This document shows positions 1-7,788 of a stretch of 64,000 nucleotides of DNA, piece by piece. The notes under the pieces were generated by a model. It searched no databases and was not told the origin of the DNA. It saw nothing but the letters and a program-made list of their open reading frames with translations. The position numbers were made by a program, and so were the translations under genes. Within the stretch, counting starts at the first letter, position 1. Each line of letters begins with the position of its first letter. Origin of the DNA: Salinimicrobium gaetbulicola (lineage in GTDB: Bacteria; Bacteroidota; Bacteroidia; Flavobacteriales; Flavobacteriaceae). The DNA lies in assembly GCF_042676025.1 (NCBI RefSeq), contig NZ_JBHTJP010000002.1, positions 142,786-206,785 of the forward strand. The letters run 5' to 3'.

Positions 1-915
1 TTCATCAAACTGGGGGCAGACTTTCGTTATAATAAGGAAGAACGTTTCTACGGAGTGGAAGCTCCTAAAGACGGACTTAAAGGAACCTATATGTTGCTGG
101 AGGAAGCTTCGGTAACCGGGACCGCCAATATTGTAATGGCAGCTGTCTTTGCGAAAGGAAAGACGACTATTTACAATGCCGCTTGTGAGCCTTATTTGCA
201 GCAGCTTTGTGAGATGATGAACAGGATGGGGGCGAACATTAAAGGTGTTGGTTCAAACCTTTTGGAAATTGAAGGAGTAGAATCACTTGGGGGATGTACG
301 CATACCGTTTTACCAGATATGATCGAGATAGGATCCTGGATAGGTCTTGCGGCTATGACAAAAAGTGAGATCACTATCAAGAACGTATCCTGGGATCACC
401 TGGGATTGATCCCTACCAACTTTAGAAAACTGGGGATCACCGTGGAAAAGAAGGGAGATGATATCTTCATTCCTGCTCACACCAACGGATACGAGGTGCA
501 AAGCTTTATTGACGGTTCTATCATGAACATCAGCGATGCGCCATGGCCTGGATTCACACCAGACCTGTTAAGTATCATTTTAGTGGTAGCCACCCAGGCT
601 AAAGGAAGTGTGCTTATTCACCAGAAAATGTTCGAAAGCCGACTTTTCTTCGTGGATAAACTGATAGATATGGGAGCCAAGATCATTTTATGTGATCCAC
701 ACCGCGCGACGGTGATAGGTCATAACTTTGAATCTCAATTGAAGGCGACCACTATGGTTTCTCCTGATATTAGAGCCGGAATCTCCTTGTTGATCGCAGC
801 GCTTTCAGCAAAAGGTACTTCCGTTATCCATAATATTGAACAAATAGACCGCGGATATGAAAATATTGACGAACGTTTAAGAGCTATTGGAGCGAAGATC
901 ACCAGGATCGCTTAA
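1..915 (+). CDS. murA: UDP-N-acetylglucosamine 1-carboxyvinyltransferase (3' part, cut by window start)
   Basis: This enzyme transfers enolpyruvate from PEP to UDP-GlcNAc, the first committed step of peptidoglycan synthesis, in the cytoplasm. The frame is open from base 1, so the N-terminus, with the PEP-reactive Cys loop, lies outside the window; about 304 codons remain. MurA-like stretches include 'LLEEASVTGTANIVMAA' near the start and 'PWPGFTPDLLSI' in the middle, followed by the C-terminal 'DIRAGISLLIAAL' and 'IDRGYENIDERLRAIGA'. The last is the usual end of the EPSP-synthase-like barrel. It is followed by a strong hairpin terminator shared with the convergent gene. Identification is secure; only completeness is limited. 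Confidence 0.95.
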   Translation, partial: FIKLGADFRYNKEERFYGVEAPKDGLKGTYMLLEEASVTGTANIVMAAVFAKGKTTIYNAACEPYLQQLCEMMNRMGANIKGVGSNLLEIEGVESLGGCTHTVLPDMIEIGSWIGLAAMTKSEITIKNVSWDHLGLIPTNFRKLGITVEKKGDDIFIPAHTNGYEVQSFIDGSIMNISDAPWPGFTPDLLSIILVVATQAKGSVLIHQKMFESRLFFVDKLIDMGAKIILCDPHRATVIGHNFESQLKATTMVSPDIRAGISLLIAALSAKGTSVIHNIEQIDRGYENIDERLRAIGAKITRIA

Positions 916-936
916 GAACTCTAAATTATTATAAAG

Positions 937-966
937 AAAAAGGCTGCCAATTGGCAGCCTTTTTTA
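937..966. terminator. Bidirectional hairpin terminator between murA and hpf
   Basis: A perfect 20-base palindrome (941-960, AGGCTGCC/GGCAGCCT arms) has an A-rich flank on the left and a T run on the right, so it can stop transcription from both convergent genes. Confidence 0.85.
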
Positions 967-980
967 TTGGGAAGAGATGC

Positions 981-1280
981 TTAGTGTGTCTGCATCTCCG
1001 CTTTTCGTTTTTTAAGTTGTTTTTCAATATCCTTTACGCATTCTGCAGCCGCAGCTTCAAAACTGGCCTCGTTAGAGGAGGCGTGGATCTTTGGTCCCGG
1101 AAGACTGAGTTCTATCGCGCAAACTTTTCCATTTCCGTTGGTAGATTTCTCTTCTTTAAAGAATACATCAGCCGAAATGATCCAGTCAAATTTATTCTCC
1201 AGTTTATCCAGCTTTCTCTGAACCAGCTGCTCGGCAGAGATTTTTGATTCTGCATGTACAAATTGAATGTTCGTCTTCAT
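981..1280 (-). CDS. hpf: Ribosome hibernation promoting factor, short form (HPF/RaiA, sigma-54 modulation family)
   Basis: HPF/RaiA proteins bind the 30S decoding region and silence or dimerise ribosomes in stationary phase. The 99-residue product has the family pattern: an N-terminal beta strand ('MKTNIQFVHAESKISAE'), a helix rich in K/L/E, then 'ADVFFKE' and 'IELSLPGPKIHASS', ending in the helix 'AAAECVKDIEKQLKKRK'. There is no C-terminal dimerisation domain, so it is a short form. I chose the ATG at 1280 because the family starts at MKTNI-like sequence; an in-frame ATG at 1325 would add 15 unconserved residues. A weak -7-like box (TATTTTG, minus strand) lies near 1323-1329. Confidence 0.88.
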   Translation of the reverse strand: MKTNIQFVHAESKISAEQLVQRKLDKLENKFDWIISADVFFKEEKSTNGNGKVCAIELSLPGPKIHASSNEASFEAAAAECVKDIEKQLKKRKAEMQTH

Positions 1281-1378
1281 AGTCGTCTTTACTTTTCTAA
1301 TTTTTAATAAACCTGAATATACCAAAATAGGGAGAGACAGGTTTGGGTTTTATCATAAAAATAACGTTCACCCGGCTG

Positions 1379-1846
1379 TTAGTTCTCGGGTTCCCTGGAA
1401 GTAATATGGGTGAACTTTAATTTCCCGTCGGGTTGCATGTGATAGCTGTAAATAGATTTACCTTCAATGTGGCCGTCATCGTAAATTCCCAGAACCCATT
1501 CTTCGGTAAGGACCTTCACTTTTCTGAACGCCATCTTTCCGCCTACTTTCGGTTTCAAAGGAATGAGTTCGGGTTTCTTTTTAAGGGCTTCAATTATAAA
1601 CGCTTCCGGATCTTCGATCGAATCGAATTTCTTTCCGTAGTACACGTTATAATCACCAGCCATGTCCCCTTTTTCAATGAGGGCCTGGAGGGAATCTGAA
1701 GTCTTTTTATATAAGGCTAGCTCCCGGGAAAGGGAATCCAGTTCCATTTCGGTTTCTGCCATCTCCCGCTCGTTGTCTTTACAACTTGAAAAAACTAAAG
1801 TGGTTAGAATAAGTAGCAGGGCGATCTTTGAAATAGGTCTATTCAT
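1379..1846 (-). CDS. Uncharacterised lipoprotein with an N-terminal coiled coil
   Basis: The family is not recognised. The product (about 155 residues) has a lipoprotein signal, 'ALLLILTTLVFSSC', with the lipid-accepting Cys near residue 22. A short heptad-like helix follows (METEMELDSLSRELALYKKTSDSLQALIEKG in part), then a beta-rich domain with 'NVYYGKKFDSIEDPEAFI' and 'EEWVLGIYDDGHIEG'. Possible starts are the ATGs at 1861, 1849 and 1846; the last gives the best signal peptide (basic n-region, then Leu-rich core). It overlaps the end of the upstream aldo/keto reductase gene by a few bases, so the two are probably cotranscribed. It is likely anchored to the periplasmic side of a membrane; the role is unknown. 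Confidence 0.6.
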   Translation of the reverse strand: MNRPISKIALLLILTTLVFSSCKDNEREMAETEMELDSLSRELALYKKTSDSLQALIEKGDMAGDYNVYYGKKFDSIEDPEAFIIEALKKKPELIPLKPKVGGKMAFRKVKVLTEEWVLGIYDDGHIEGKSIYSYHMQPDGKLKFTHITSREPEN

Positions 1847-2786
1847 CATAAATGTTCTCATATGGGTTTTTTTTGGTTACAAAAAATTCGCCGGTCACAT
1901 ATCTGAAATGACGATCCAGCTTATCGATGTCCTCCATATCCTGGGAGTCAAGGTTGATCTTCTCACTTTCAAGATTCCCGATGATGTGACCCTTAGAAGT
2001 GGATTTCGGGATTACAGCGGTACCGCGCTCTACAGACCATTTTATGAGGATCTGTCCCGGGGAGGCGCTGTGTTTCTCCGCGATCTTTTTGATCACGGGC
2101 TCTTCCAGTAATGAGGGTTCGTTTTTGGCTTTCATTTCCTGGTTCCTGTCGCCACTTCCCAGCGGGGAATAAGCGGTAAGGTGAATGTTGTTCTTTTTTG
2201 AAAATTCCAGAAGGCTGTCTTGTTGCAGGAACGGGTGTAGCTCCACCTGGTTCATTTCAGGATTGTCATTGGTTCTGGACATCAGGTCTTCCAGCTTTTT
2301 TATGCTGAAGTTTGATACCCCGATGTGCTTAACAAGCCCTTGTTCTTTGGCCTCGATCATGGCATTCCAGGTTTCGATGATTGGTACTTCCTCCAAAGAA
2401 AGGTAATCCTCATCCTTTTCTGGGAAGCTTACGCCATTTTTAAAGGCGACCGGCCAATGCATAAGGTAAAGGTCCAGGTAATCCAGTTGAAGGTCTTTCA
2501 GGGTTTGTTTCAAGGCAGGAATCACCTCTTCCTTTCTGTGAGAGTCATTCCAAAGTTTTGAGGTAACCCAAACGTCTTCTCTTTTGATCTTCCCTTCAGA
2601 GAAGACTTCAGTAAAGGCATTTCCGATCTCACCTTCGTTATTGTAAGCAGCTGCGCAGTCAATATGGCGATAACCCTCACGAAGCGCGATCTTCACCGCC
2701 TCTTCTACCTTTCCTGGTTCAGATTTCCAGGTTCCCAGCCCTATGGCCGGCATCTCATCGTTATTTCGGAATTTTAATGTTTTCAT
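1839..2786 (-). CDS. Aldo/keto reductase
   Basis: This is an NADPH-dependent carbonyl reductase of the AKR superfamily (TIM barrel, cytoplasmic). The 315-residue protein carries the family motifs in order: 'MPAIGLGTWKSEPGKVEEAV', 'GYRHIDCAAAYNNEGEIG' with the catalytic Asp and Tyr, 'VTSKLWN' with the catalytic Lys, 'YLDLYLMHWP' with the catalytic His, 'GVSNF', and the cofactor loop 'VIPKSTSKGHI'. Its length matches typical AKRs. The substrate cannot be inferred. It lies upstream of, and slightly overlaps, the lipoprotein gene, suggesting a two-gene unit. ATG 2786 gives the expected N-terminus. Confidence 0.92.
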   Translation of the reverse strand: MKTLKFRNNDEMPAIGLGTWKSEPGKVEEAVKIALREGYRHIDCAAAYNNEGEIGNAFTEVFSEGKIKREDVWVTSKLWNDSHRKEEVIPALKQTLKDLQLDYLDLYLMHWPVAFKNGVSFPEKDEDYLSLEEVPIIETWNAMIEAKEQGLVKHIGVSNFSIKKLEDLMSRTNDNPEMNQVELHPFLQQDSLLEFSKKNNIHLTAYSPLGSGDRNQEMKAKNEPSLLEEPVIKKIAEKHSASPGQILIKWSVERGTAVIPKSTSKGHIIGNLESEKINLDSQDMEDIDKLDRHFRYVTGEFFVTKKNPYENIYDE

Positions 2787-2868
2787 TGGATATAGATATT
2801 TTAACTCAAAATAAGCAGGATCTCACGGAGAGGAAAGGAATTAAAGGCTTTTAGCAGAAATTTAATAG

Positions 2869-3765
2869 TTATCTGCGGGGGTGATATTGCTCCATGACAT
2901 TTTTCAGGTGAGACCGGTCCATATGAACATAGATCTCGGTTGTGGTGATGCTTTCATGACCCAACATCTGCTGAATGGCGCGAAGGTCAGCTCCATTCTC
3001 AAGTAAATGGGTCGCGAAAGAATGTCTGAATGTGTGCGGACTTATCTTTTTATGCAGTCCCGAATCATCTGAAAGCCTGCGAATGATCGTAAAGATCATG
3101 GCTCGGGTAAGTTGTTTCCCTCTGCGGTTTAAAAACAAGGTGTCTTCATGCCCTTTTTGAATATCCTGGTGCGAACGGATGTGTTCCCGGTAAAGGTTAA
3201 TGTATTTCTGAGTTGCATCGGATATTGGTACAAAGCGTTGTTTATCTCCTTTCCCGGTCACTTTTATGAAGCCTTCTTTAAAGAACAGGTCAGATAATCT
3301 TAGGTTAATGACTTCAGAAACGCGTAGGCCGCATCCATATAGAGTCTCTAAAATGGCTCGATTCCGTTCCCCTTCAGGCTTGCTGAGGTCGATCGCTGCT
3401 ATGAGTTGGTCAATTTCATCTATAGAAAGAGTGTCGGGTAACTTCCTTCCGATCTTTGGGGATTCGATTAATTCCAGCGGATTTTGCTTACGGTAATCTT
3501 CAAAGACCAGAAAATTAAAGAATCCTTTAAGACCCGAAATGATCCTGCTTTGTGATCGGGCATTCACCTGTTTCGCGATGGTGTAGATGAATTGTTGTAC
3601 TTCCTCTTCAGAAATCGTTAGTGGAGATACATTTATTTCATTTTCAATAAGGTAGGAGATTAGTTTCTCGACATCGAAGCTGTAATTGGTGATGGTATTT
3701 TGAGAAAGACCACGTTCGATCTTGAGATATTCCCGGTAATCTTTAAGCGCATTTTCCCATTTCAT
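2869..3765 (-). CDS. xerD: Tyrosine recombinase XerD
   Basis: XerC/D recombinases resolve chromosome dimers at dif. The 298-residue protein has the N-terminal SAM-like core-binding domain ('YLKIERGLSQNTITNYSFDV', residues about 10-95) and the catalytic domain with the Arg in 'GCGLRVSEV', the Lys region 'VTGKGDKQRFVP', the H-x-x-R box 'SPHTFRHSFATHLLENGADL', the His of 'MLGHESITTTEIY', and the nucleophile Tyr in 'IYVHMDRSHL'. All catalytic positions are present and there is no phage context, which favours the housekeeping enzyme over a mobile-element integrase. It is divergent from the barrel gene array. Confidence 0.92.
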   Translation of the reverse strand: MKWENALKDYREYLKIERGLSQNTITNYSFDVEKLISYLIENEINVSPLTISEEEVQQFIYTIAKQVNARSQSRIISGLKGFFNFLVFEDYRKQNPLELIESPKIGRKLPDTLSIDEIDQLIAAIDLSKPEGERNRAILETLYGCGLRVSEVINLRLSDLFFKEGFIKVTGKGDKQRFVPISDATQKYINLYREHIRSHQDIQKGHEDTLFLNRRGKQLTRAMIFTIIRRLSDDSGLHKKISPHTFRHSFATHLLENGADLRAIQQMLGHESITTTEIYVHMDRSHLKNVMEQYHPRR

Positions 3766-3846
3766 AGGCTAAATATACTGCGGAATTTGTAGGAATACTT
3801 AATATTTATTTAGTATCGGCTTAGATTTTCTTAACAGTATGGCTTT

Positions 3847-3854
3847 TACATTTG
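3847..3854 (+). promoter_or_regulatory. Candidate Bacteroidota -7 box (TACATTTG)
   Basis: TACATTTG matches the TAnnTTTG -7 consensus of Bacteroidota housekeeping promoters and lies 26 bases before the ATG at 3881. No clear TTG -33 element is seen at 17-23 bases upstream. It also indicates that an ATG at 3839 cannot be the translation start. Confidence 0.5.
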
Positions 3855-3880
3855 CCCCTGAATTAAAAAACTTAACCATT

Positions 3881-4468
3881 ATGAAAAAGTCAATTTTGTT
3901 TATCGCAGCCTTTGTTTTATCTACCACCTTCGCTGCTGCACAGGAGTACGTTTACTTCGGAATTAAAGGAGGAGTGAACTTCTCAACATTTTCAGGTGAC
4001 GGATTCTCAGATTTCAATGATGAAAACGCCCGCACCGCCTATCATTTAGGATTATTAGCCGAAGTGCCTGTATCTGATCGTTTTTCCATTCAACCTGAAG
4101 TTCTGTACTCTGCTCAGGGTTTTGATATTGTGAGACGTGAGGATAACAGGGATATAGAACACCAGTTAGATTATATCAATGTGCCGGTGCTGGCGAAGTT
4201 CTATTTAACTGATGGTTTTAGCCTCGAAGCAGGTCCGCAGGTAGGTTTCGTAGTTAGTGAAAAGATCAGTGATGGAGAAAACGATATTGCTTTCTTTGAA
4301 GATGATCGCACAGAAATTGAACTGGGTCTTGGCCTGGGAGCTTCCTATAAGTTCAATAACATATTCATTTATGGAAGGTACAATGCCGGCCTTACAGACA
4401 TCTATGAAAGGGAAGAGATAGATGCCAAAAACTCAGTTATTCAGGCAGGACTGGGACTAATGTTCTAA
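3881..4468 (+). CDS. PorT-family outer membrane beta-barrel protein (array copy 1)
   Basis: Predicted 8-strand outer-membrane barrel of the PorT/OMP_b-brl type; the molecular role is unknown. The 195-residue product has a signal peptide ('FIAAFVLSTTFAAAQ', cleavage after residue about 20). It then has the motifs shared by subfamily A of this array: 'FGIKGGVNFS', 'YHLGLLAEVP', 'IQPEVLYSAQG', 'LDYINVPVLAKFYL', 'LEAGPQVGF', 'FIYGRYNAGL' and a terminal Phe typical of outer-membrane barrels. ATG 3881 is chosen because the signal peptide begins there and a -7 box lies just upstream. It is the first and most divergent of five subfamily-A paralogues (3881-9158) and has its own terminator at 4491-4523. 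Confidence 0.85.
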   Translation: MKKSILFIAAFVLSTTFAAAQEYVYFGIKGGVNFSTFSGDGFSDFNDENARTAYHLGLLAEVPVSDRFSIQPEVLYSAQGFDIVRREDNRDIEHQLDYINVPVLAKFYLTDGFSLEAGPQVGFVVSEKISDGENDIAFFEDDRTEIELGLGLGASYKFNNIFIYGRYNAGLTDIYEREEIDAKNSVIQAGLGLMF

Positions 4469-4490
4469 GAAGTTATTTATCTAAACATGA

Positions 4491-4523
4491 AAAGAGCGGA
4501 ACTTAAGTTTCGCTCTTTTTTTT
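4491..4523 (+). terminator. Rho-independent terminator after barrel copy 1
   Basis: Arms AAAGAGCG and CGCTCTTT enclose a further self-complementary AACTTAAGTT core, followed by a run of T. Confidence 0.85.
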
Positions 4524-4638
4524 TGGCAAGGTCTTAATAGGATTTATCCCATTTTAATTCTGATAAATGTCATAGTTCATAACTACCTGTAAAAGAAATA
4601 TTTAGCTAATTTTAGATCAGTAATCAATAATTAATGTA

Positions 4639-5112
4639 ATGATGAAAAAATTACTATTAGTGGGGATTCTTGCAATTTTTGGTTTGAATCCCTTTTATGG
4701 ACAGAATAACTTCAATGTCGGAATACAAGGAGGAATTCCATTAGGAGATATTGAAGATTTTTCGAGCTTTGAGCTAGGGGTAGACCTGGCCTACAGATTT
4801 ACTTTTGTTGAGATCGTGGAGGTTGGACCTTTAATTGGTTACTCACATTTCTTCGGAAAAGATGACTTTGACGACTTAAGTTACCTTCCAATTGCAGCGT
4901 CAGGCAGACTGGGGCTTCCACAATCATTTTTTGCTGGCTTTGATCTTGGTTATGCCATTGCCCTTGAAGATAATGTAGATGGAGGATTATATTACAGGCC
5001 CCAGGTGGGTTATCAGTTTCCCACTTTCGGTATTGTACTTTCGTATGCCGGTATTGCTTCAGATGGTTTTGATGTTGGAGCACTTACTTTTGGAGTGGAA
5101 TTTAAATGGTAG
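4639..5112 (+). CDS. Outer membrane beta-barrel protein, subfamily B copy 1
   Basis: A 157-residue exported protein with a signal peptide ('LLLVGILAIFGLNPFYGQ'), then alternating hydrophobic/polar strands and a C-terminal aromatic (W), as in small outer-membrane barrels. It shares a pattern with the gene at 5722: 'VGIQGGIPLGDIE' / 'VGFQAGLPVGHIE', 'VEVGPLIGYSHFF' / 'LEVGPMLGYSHYF', 'GGLYYRPQVG' / 'GGIYYRPKLG'. This makes a second subfamily interleaved with the PorT-like one. ATG 4642 is an equally good start. The function is unknown. A terminator at 5124-5156 follows at once. Confidence 0.75.
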   Translation: MMKKLLLVGILAIFGLNPFYGQNNFNVGIQGGIPLGDIEDFSSFELGVDLAYRFTFVEIVEVGPLIGYSHFFGKDDFDDLSYLPIAASGRLGLPQSFFAGFDLGYAIALEDNVDGGLYYRPQVGYQFPTFGIVLSYAGIASDGFDVGALTFGVEFKW

Positions 5113-5123
5113 AACTATAAATC

Positions 5124-5156
5124 ATGACGGAAGTAATATGCTTCCGTCATTTTTTT
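5124..5156 (+). terminator. Rho-independent terminator between barrel gene and aroQ
   Basis: Arms ATGACGGAAG and CTTCCGTCAT with a 7-base loop, then six T. It separates aroQ from the upstream barrel gene transcriptionally. Confidence 0.85.
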
Positions 5157-5180
5157 GCCCGAATTTTTTACATTTACTTC

Positions 5181-5597
5181 ATGAAACTACTTATAATTAA
5201 CGGGCCCAACCTTAATTTGCTGGGGAAACGGGAGCCGGGTATTTACGGCAATACAGATTTTCAATCCTATTTTATAAGGCTAAAGGAAAAATTTCCTGAA
5301 ACCGAATTGGATTATTTCCAGTCAAATATTGAAGGAGAACTGATCGATAAATTGCAACAGGCCGATGGGAGTTTTGACGGGGTCATTCTGAATGCTGCGG
5401 CATATACTCATACTTCCGTAGGGATCGGGGATGCCGTGAAAGCAATATCCGTGCCGGTGGTTGAGGTTCATATTTCAAATGTCGCTTCCCGAGAGGAGTT
5501 CAGGCATACGTCTTTTATTTCCCCAAATGCCAGGGGAGTTATCTTCGGGTTTGGTTTAGAGGGTTATGATCTGGCGGTACGTAGTTTTTTATCCTGA
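5181..5597 (+). CDS. aroQ: 3-dehydroquinate dehydratase, type II
   Basis: This enzyme dehydrates 3-dehydroquinate to 3-dehydroshikimate in the shikimate pathway and acts as a cytosolic dodecamer. The 138-residue protein shows the type II signature 'IINGPNLNLLGKREPGIYG' with the catalytic Arg and Tyr, 'DYFQSNIEGELID', 'LNAAAYTHTSVGIGDA', and 'PVVEVHISNVASREEFRHTS' with the catalytic His and substrate-binding Ser/Arg. Start ATG 5181 fits the family N-terminus; an ATG at 5124 lies inside the terminator hairpin. It sits alone inside the barrel-gene array, which has no evident link to aromatic amino-acid synthesis. Confidence 0.95.
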   Translation: MKLLIINGPNLNLLGKREPGIYGNTDFQSYFIRLKEKFPETELDYFQSNIEGELIDKLQQADGSFDGVILNAAAYTHTSVGIGDAVKAISVPVVEVHISNVASREEFRHTSFISPNARGVIFGFGLEGYDLAVRSFLS

Positions 5598-5721
5598 TAC
5601 TGTCATGTTTTTCTTGTTTATCGATTAAATTCAGGCTTTTACCTTTTTTCATTACCTGAAATGTGATTTTTTGCCTCTTTTTATTACTTTCCCTAATAAG
5701 TGTTAAAAAAAATCTTTCATT

Positions 5722-6225
5722 ATGAGAAGCTTATTGGTTTGCTGGATCTTATTCACAGGAGTGAGTTTAACTGAAGTTTCTGCCCAGGCCGAGTTCAGGG
5801 TTGGATTTCAGGCAGGTTTGCCGGTAGGACATATTGAGACCTCCTCTAATTTAAAGGCGGGCATGGAAGTAGCCTATTTATATAGTGTTGTGGATATTTT
5901 GGAGGTTGGACCTATGCTGGGCTATTCCCATTATTTTATTAAGGAAGGCATTGACCTGCCCTATTATAAATCTTCGGAAACCCAGGATATACAATTGGTG
6001 CCGGTAACAATCTCTGGGCGTGCTTATTTTGGAGGGAATTTTTACCTGGGGGCCGCCGGTGGCTATGCCTTTAGCCTGGTAGACTGGACAAACGGAGGAA
6101 TATATTACCGCCCGAAACTGGGTGTGATCTTCAATGGCTTAGGGATCAATGCTTCTTATGAAGGCATCAACATGGATGAGGGAACTATCTCTTCCGCTAA
6201 TATTGGGATAGAATTTAACCTGTAA
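5722..6225 (+). CDS. Outer membrane beta-barrel protein, subfamily B copy 2
   Basis: A 167-residue exported protein paralogous to the product at 4639. The signal peptide ends near 'LTEVSAQ' (residue about 22). Shared blocks are 'VGFQAGLPVGHIE', 'MEVAYLYSVVDILEVGP', 'LGYSHYF', 'VPVTISGRAYFG', 'GGIYYRPKLG', 'INASYEGI' and 'ANIGIEFNL'. The barrel-like strand pattern and size suggest an 8-strand outer-membrane protein. Compared with copy 1 it has an insertion after 'GYSHYF' (about 10 residues, probably a surface loop). No obvious terminator follows. The role is unknown; placement between aroQ and subfamily-A genes supports local duplication. Confidence 0.72.
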   Translation: MRSLLVCWILFTGVSLTEVSAQAEFRVGFQAGLPVGHIETSSNLKAGMEVAYLYSVVDILEVGPMLGYSHYFIKEGIDLPYYKSSETQDIQLVPVTISGRAYFGGNFYLGAAGGYAFSLVDWTNGGIYYRPKLGVIFNGLGINASYEGINMDEGTISSANIGIEFNL

Positions 6226-6372
6226 TCCTGTAATTTTCAGCTCCGTTCTTCTGTATTTCCCGTATTTTATCGATAAAAAGGACCTTTTTATCCAAGTTTT
6301 TAAGGATTTATGATTATTCAATGAATTTATTCGTTAGATTCGATACTATTAACAAAACTTAAACACATTATT

Positions 6373-6924
6373 ATGAAAAAATTAATTTTTATTGGGTTAT
6401 TGTTTTTTAGCGTTTCTGCATTGCAGGCACAGGAAATGGGATTTGGAATTAAAGGCGGTGTGAACTTTGCCTCTTTGAACGGAGATGATGCTGATGGCTG
6501 GGATGGGAGAACAAGTTTTCATCTAGGTCTTTTGGCAGAATTCGGACTGTCTGAAAAATTTGCCATTCAACCCGAAATATTGTATTCCGCGCAGGGAGCA
6601 GAAGAAGAGGATTTGACCTTGAAACTTGATTATTTAACAATCCCTGTAATGGCAAAATATTATGCTACAGATGCCTTTTCTATTGAGGCAGGACCATATA
6701 TAGGTTTTAATACTAAGGCTGAGTTCGATATGGATGGTGATACAATGGATGTAAAAGATGAAACTGAATCAACTGATTTTGGTATTGGATTAGGACTTGG
6801 TTATGAATTACCAATGGGTGTTTTCTTCCAGGCTCGATACGCTATGGGATTAAGCGACATCGCTTCAGATGGCGATATTAAAAACAGTGTTTTTCAACTT
6901 TCAGTAGGTTATAAATTGTTCTAA
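6373..6924 (+). CDS. PorT-family outer membrane beta-barrel protein (array copy 2)
   Basis: A 183-residue exported protein: signal peptide 'LIFIGLLFFSVSALQAQ', then the subfamily-A motifs 'FGIKGGVNFASLNGDD', 'SFHLGLLAEFG', 'AIQPEILYSAQGA', 'LDYLTIPVMAKYY', 'IEAGPYIGF', 'GVFFQARYAMGLSD' and the C-terminal 'LSVGYKLF'. It most resembles the gene at 7789 ('GGLNFANL', 'LDYLTLPIMVKF', 'LEAGPYAAY', 'ELPTGVFFQARYNVG'), while copies at 7108 and 8539 form the other close pair. The arrangement X-Y-X'-Y' suggests duplication of a two-gene block. The acidic loops (DMDGDTMDVKDETE) are probably extracellular. Function unknown. Confidence 0.84.
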   Translation: MKKLIFIGLLFFSVSALQAQEMGFGIKGGVNFASLNGDDADGWDGRTSFHLGLLAEFGLSEKFAIQPEILYSAQGAEEEDLTLKLDYLTIPVMAKYYATDAFSIEAGPYIGFNTKAEFDMDGDTMDVKDETESTDFGIGLGLGYELPMGVFFQARYAMGLSDIASDGDIKNSVFQLSVGYKLF

Positions 6925-6945
6925 AAAATAATTGACTTATAAATT

Positions 6946-6973
6946 AAGCGGGGGAGTGATCTTCCGCTTTTTT
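6946..6973 (+). terminator. Terminator of barrel copy 2 (repeat family)
   Basis: Arms AAGCGGGGGA and TCTTCCGCTT pair with G-U pairs, then a T run. It is the first of four related terminators (6946, 7741, 8399, 9178) accompanying the duplicated barrel genes. Confidence 0.8.
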
Positions 6974-7107
6974 AATGTTTAATAATTCCCATTCAACATT
7001 GTATAAATAAAATAGAATTATATGTCCTTTTTACGGAAACCCGTAATAAAATAATAAGATATTTTAACTAATATTGTTGAATACTAACAAATTTTAAGCA
7101 TTTTATT

Positions 7108-7725
7108 ATGAAAAAATTATTACTTGTCGCTTTTCTTTTCTGTGGTTATGCCAATGCTCAAACAGTAGAGTTTGGGGCGAAGGCAGGTGTGAATTTCGCG
7201 TCTGTAGGCGGGGATGATACTGAGGGATATGATGGAAGAACCGGTTTTCATTTAGGTTTAGTAGCTGAATTTCCACTAACAGAGAATTTTGCTTTTCAAC
7301 CTGAGGTCCTATACTCTTCTCAGGGTGCGAAGGCCGAAGAATCTGACTCCTATATGGGTTTCACCTATTCTTCAAAAGCTACACTGAAACTGGATTACAT
7401 AAATGTTCCGCTAATGGCAAAATATACTGTTACACCTGGGTTCAGTATTCAGGCTGGTCCCCAGTTAGGCTTTTTAATAAATTCTGAAGGAGATTACGAA
7501 ATCACTATGGATGGTGAGACAGAATCAGGTACTGAAGATCTTAAGGATGATACCAAAGGTTTTGATTTTGCTGTGGCTGCCGGTTTAGGTTATCAGTTGG
7601 ATATGGGAATATTTTTTAATGCCCGTTATAATATAGGCTTATCTAATATTTGGGATGTTGAAGGCGAAGAAGATTATAGTCAACAAAATAATGTACTCCA
7701 GCTTTCTGTAGGGTATATGTTTTAA
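7108..7725 (+). CDS. PorT-family outer membrane beta-barrel protein (array copy 3)
   Basis: A 205-residue exported protein: signal peptide 'LLLVAFLFCGYANAQ', then 'FGAKAGVNFASVGGDD', 'GFHLGLVAEFPL', 'FQPEVLYSSQGAKAEESDSY', 'LDYINVPLMAKYTV', 'IQAGPQLGFL', 'GIFFNARYNIGLSNIWD' and 'LSVGYMF' at the C-terminus. It is the closest paralogue of the frameshifted gene at 8539, sharing the longer loops after 'SSQGAK' and around 'ESGTEDLKDD'. That comparison shows where the frameshift in 8539 lies. Predicted outer-membrane location; function unknown. Confidence 0.85.
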   Translation: MKKLLLVAFLFCGYANAQTVEFGAKAGVNFASVGGDDTEGYDGRTGFHLGLVAEFPLTENFAFQPEVLYSSQGAKAEESDSYMGFTYSSKATLKLDYINVPLMAKYTVTPGFSIQAGPQLGFLINSEGDYEITMDGETESGTEDLKDDTKGFDFAVAAGLGYQLDMGIFFNARYNIGLSNIWDVEGEEDYSQQNNVLQLSVGYMF

Positions 7726-7740
7726 GTAATTAATAAATGT

Positions 7741-7774
7741 AAAAAAACGGAAGAGAGATCTTCCGTTTTTTTTT
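7741..7774 (+). terminator. Terminator of barrel copy 3 (repeat family)
   Basis: Arms AAAACGGAAGA and TCTTCCGTTTT form a perfect stem, followed by eight or more T. The loop-proximal sequence 'GAGATC' is shared with the terminators at 8399 and 9178, with a compensating G-C to A-T change at the stem base. Confidence 0.88.
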
Positions 7775-7788
7775 GATCAATATATATC

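Noticed and set aside
951..1247. 98-codon plus-strand open frame over hpf
   Set aside because: It begins in the terminator hairpin and runs antisense to a clearly recognised HPF protein; no family features.
2869..3765. Tyrosine recombinase as evidence for a prophage or integrative element
   Set aside because: All features fit housekeeping XerD, and no att repeats, phage or conjugation genes are nearby.
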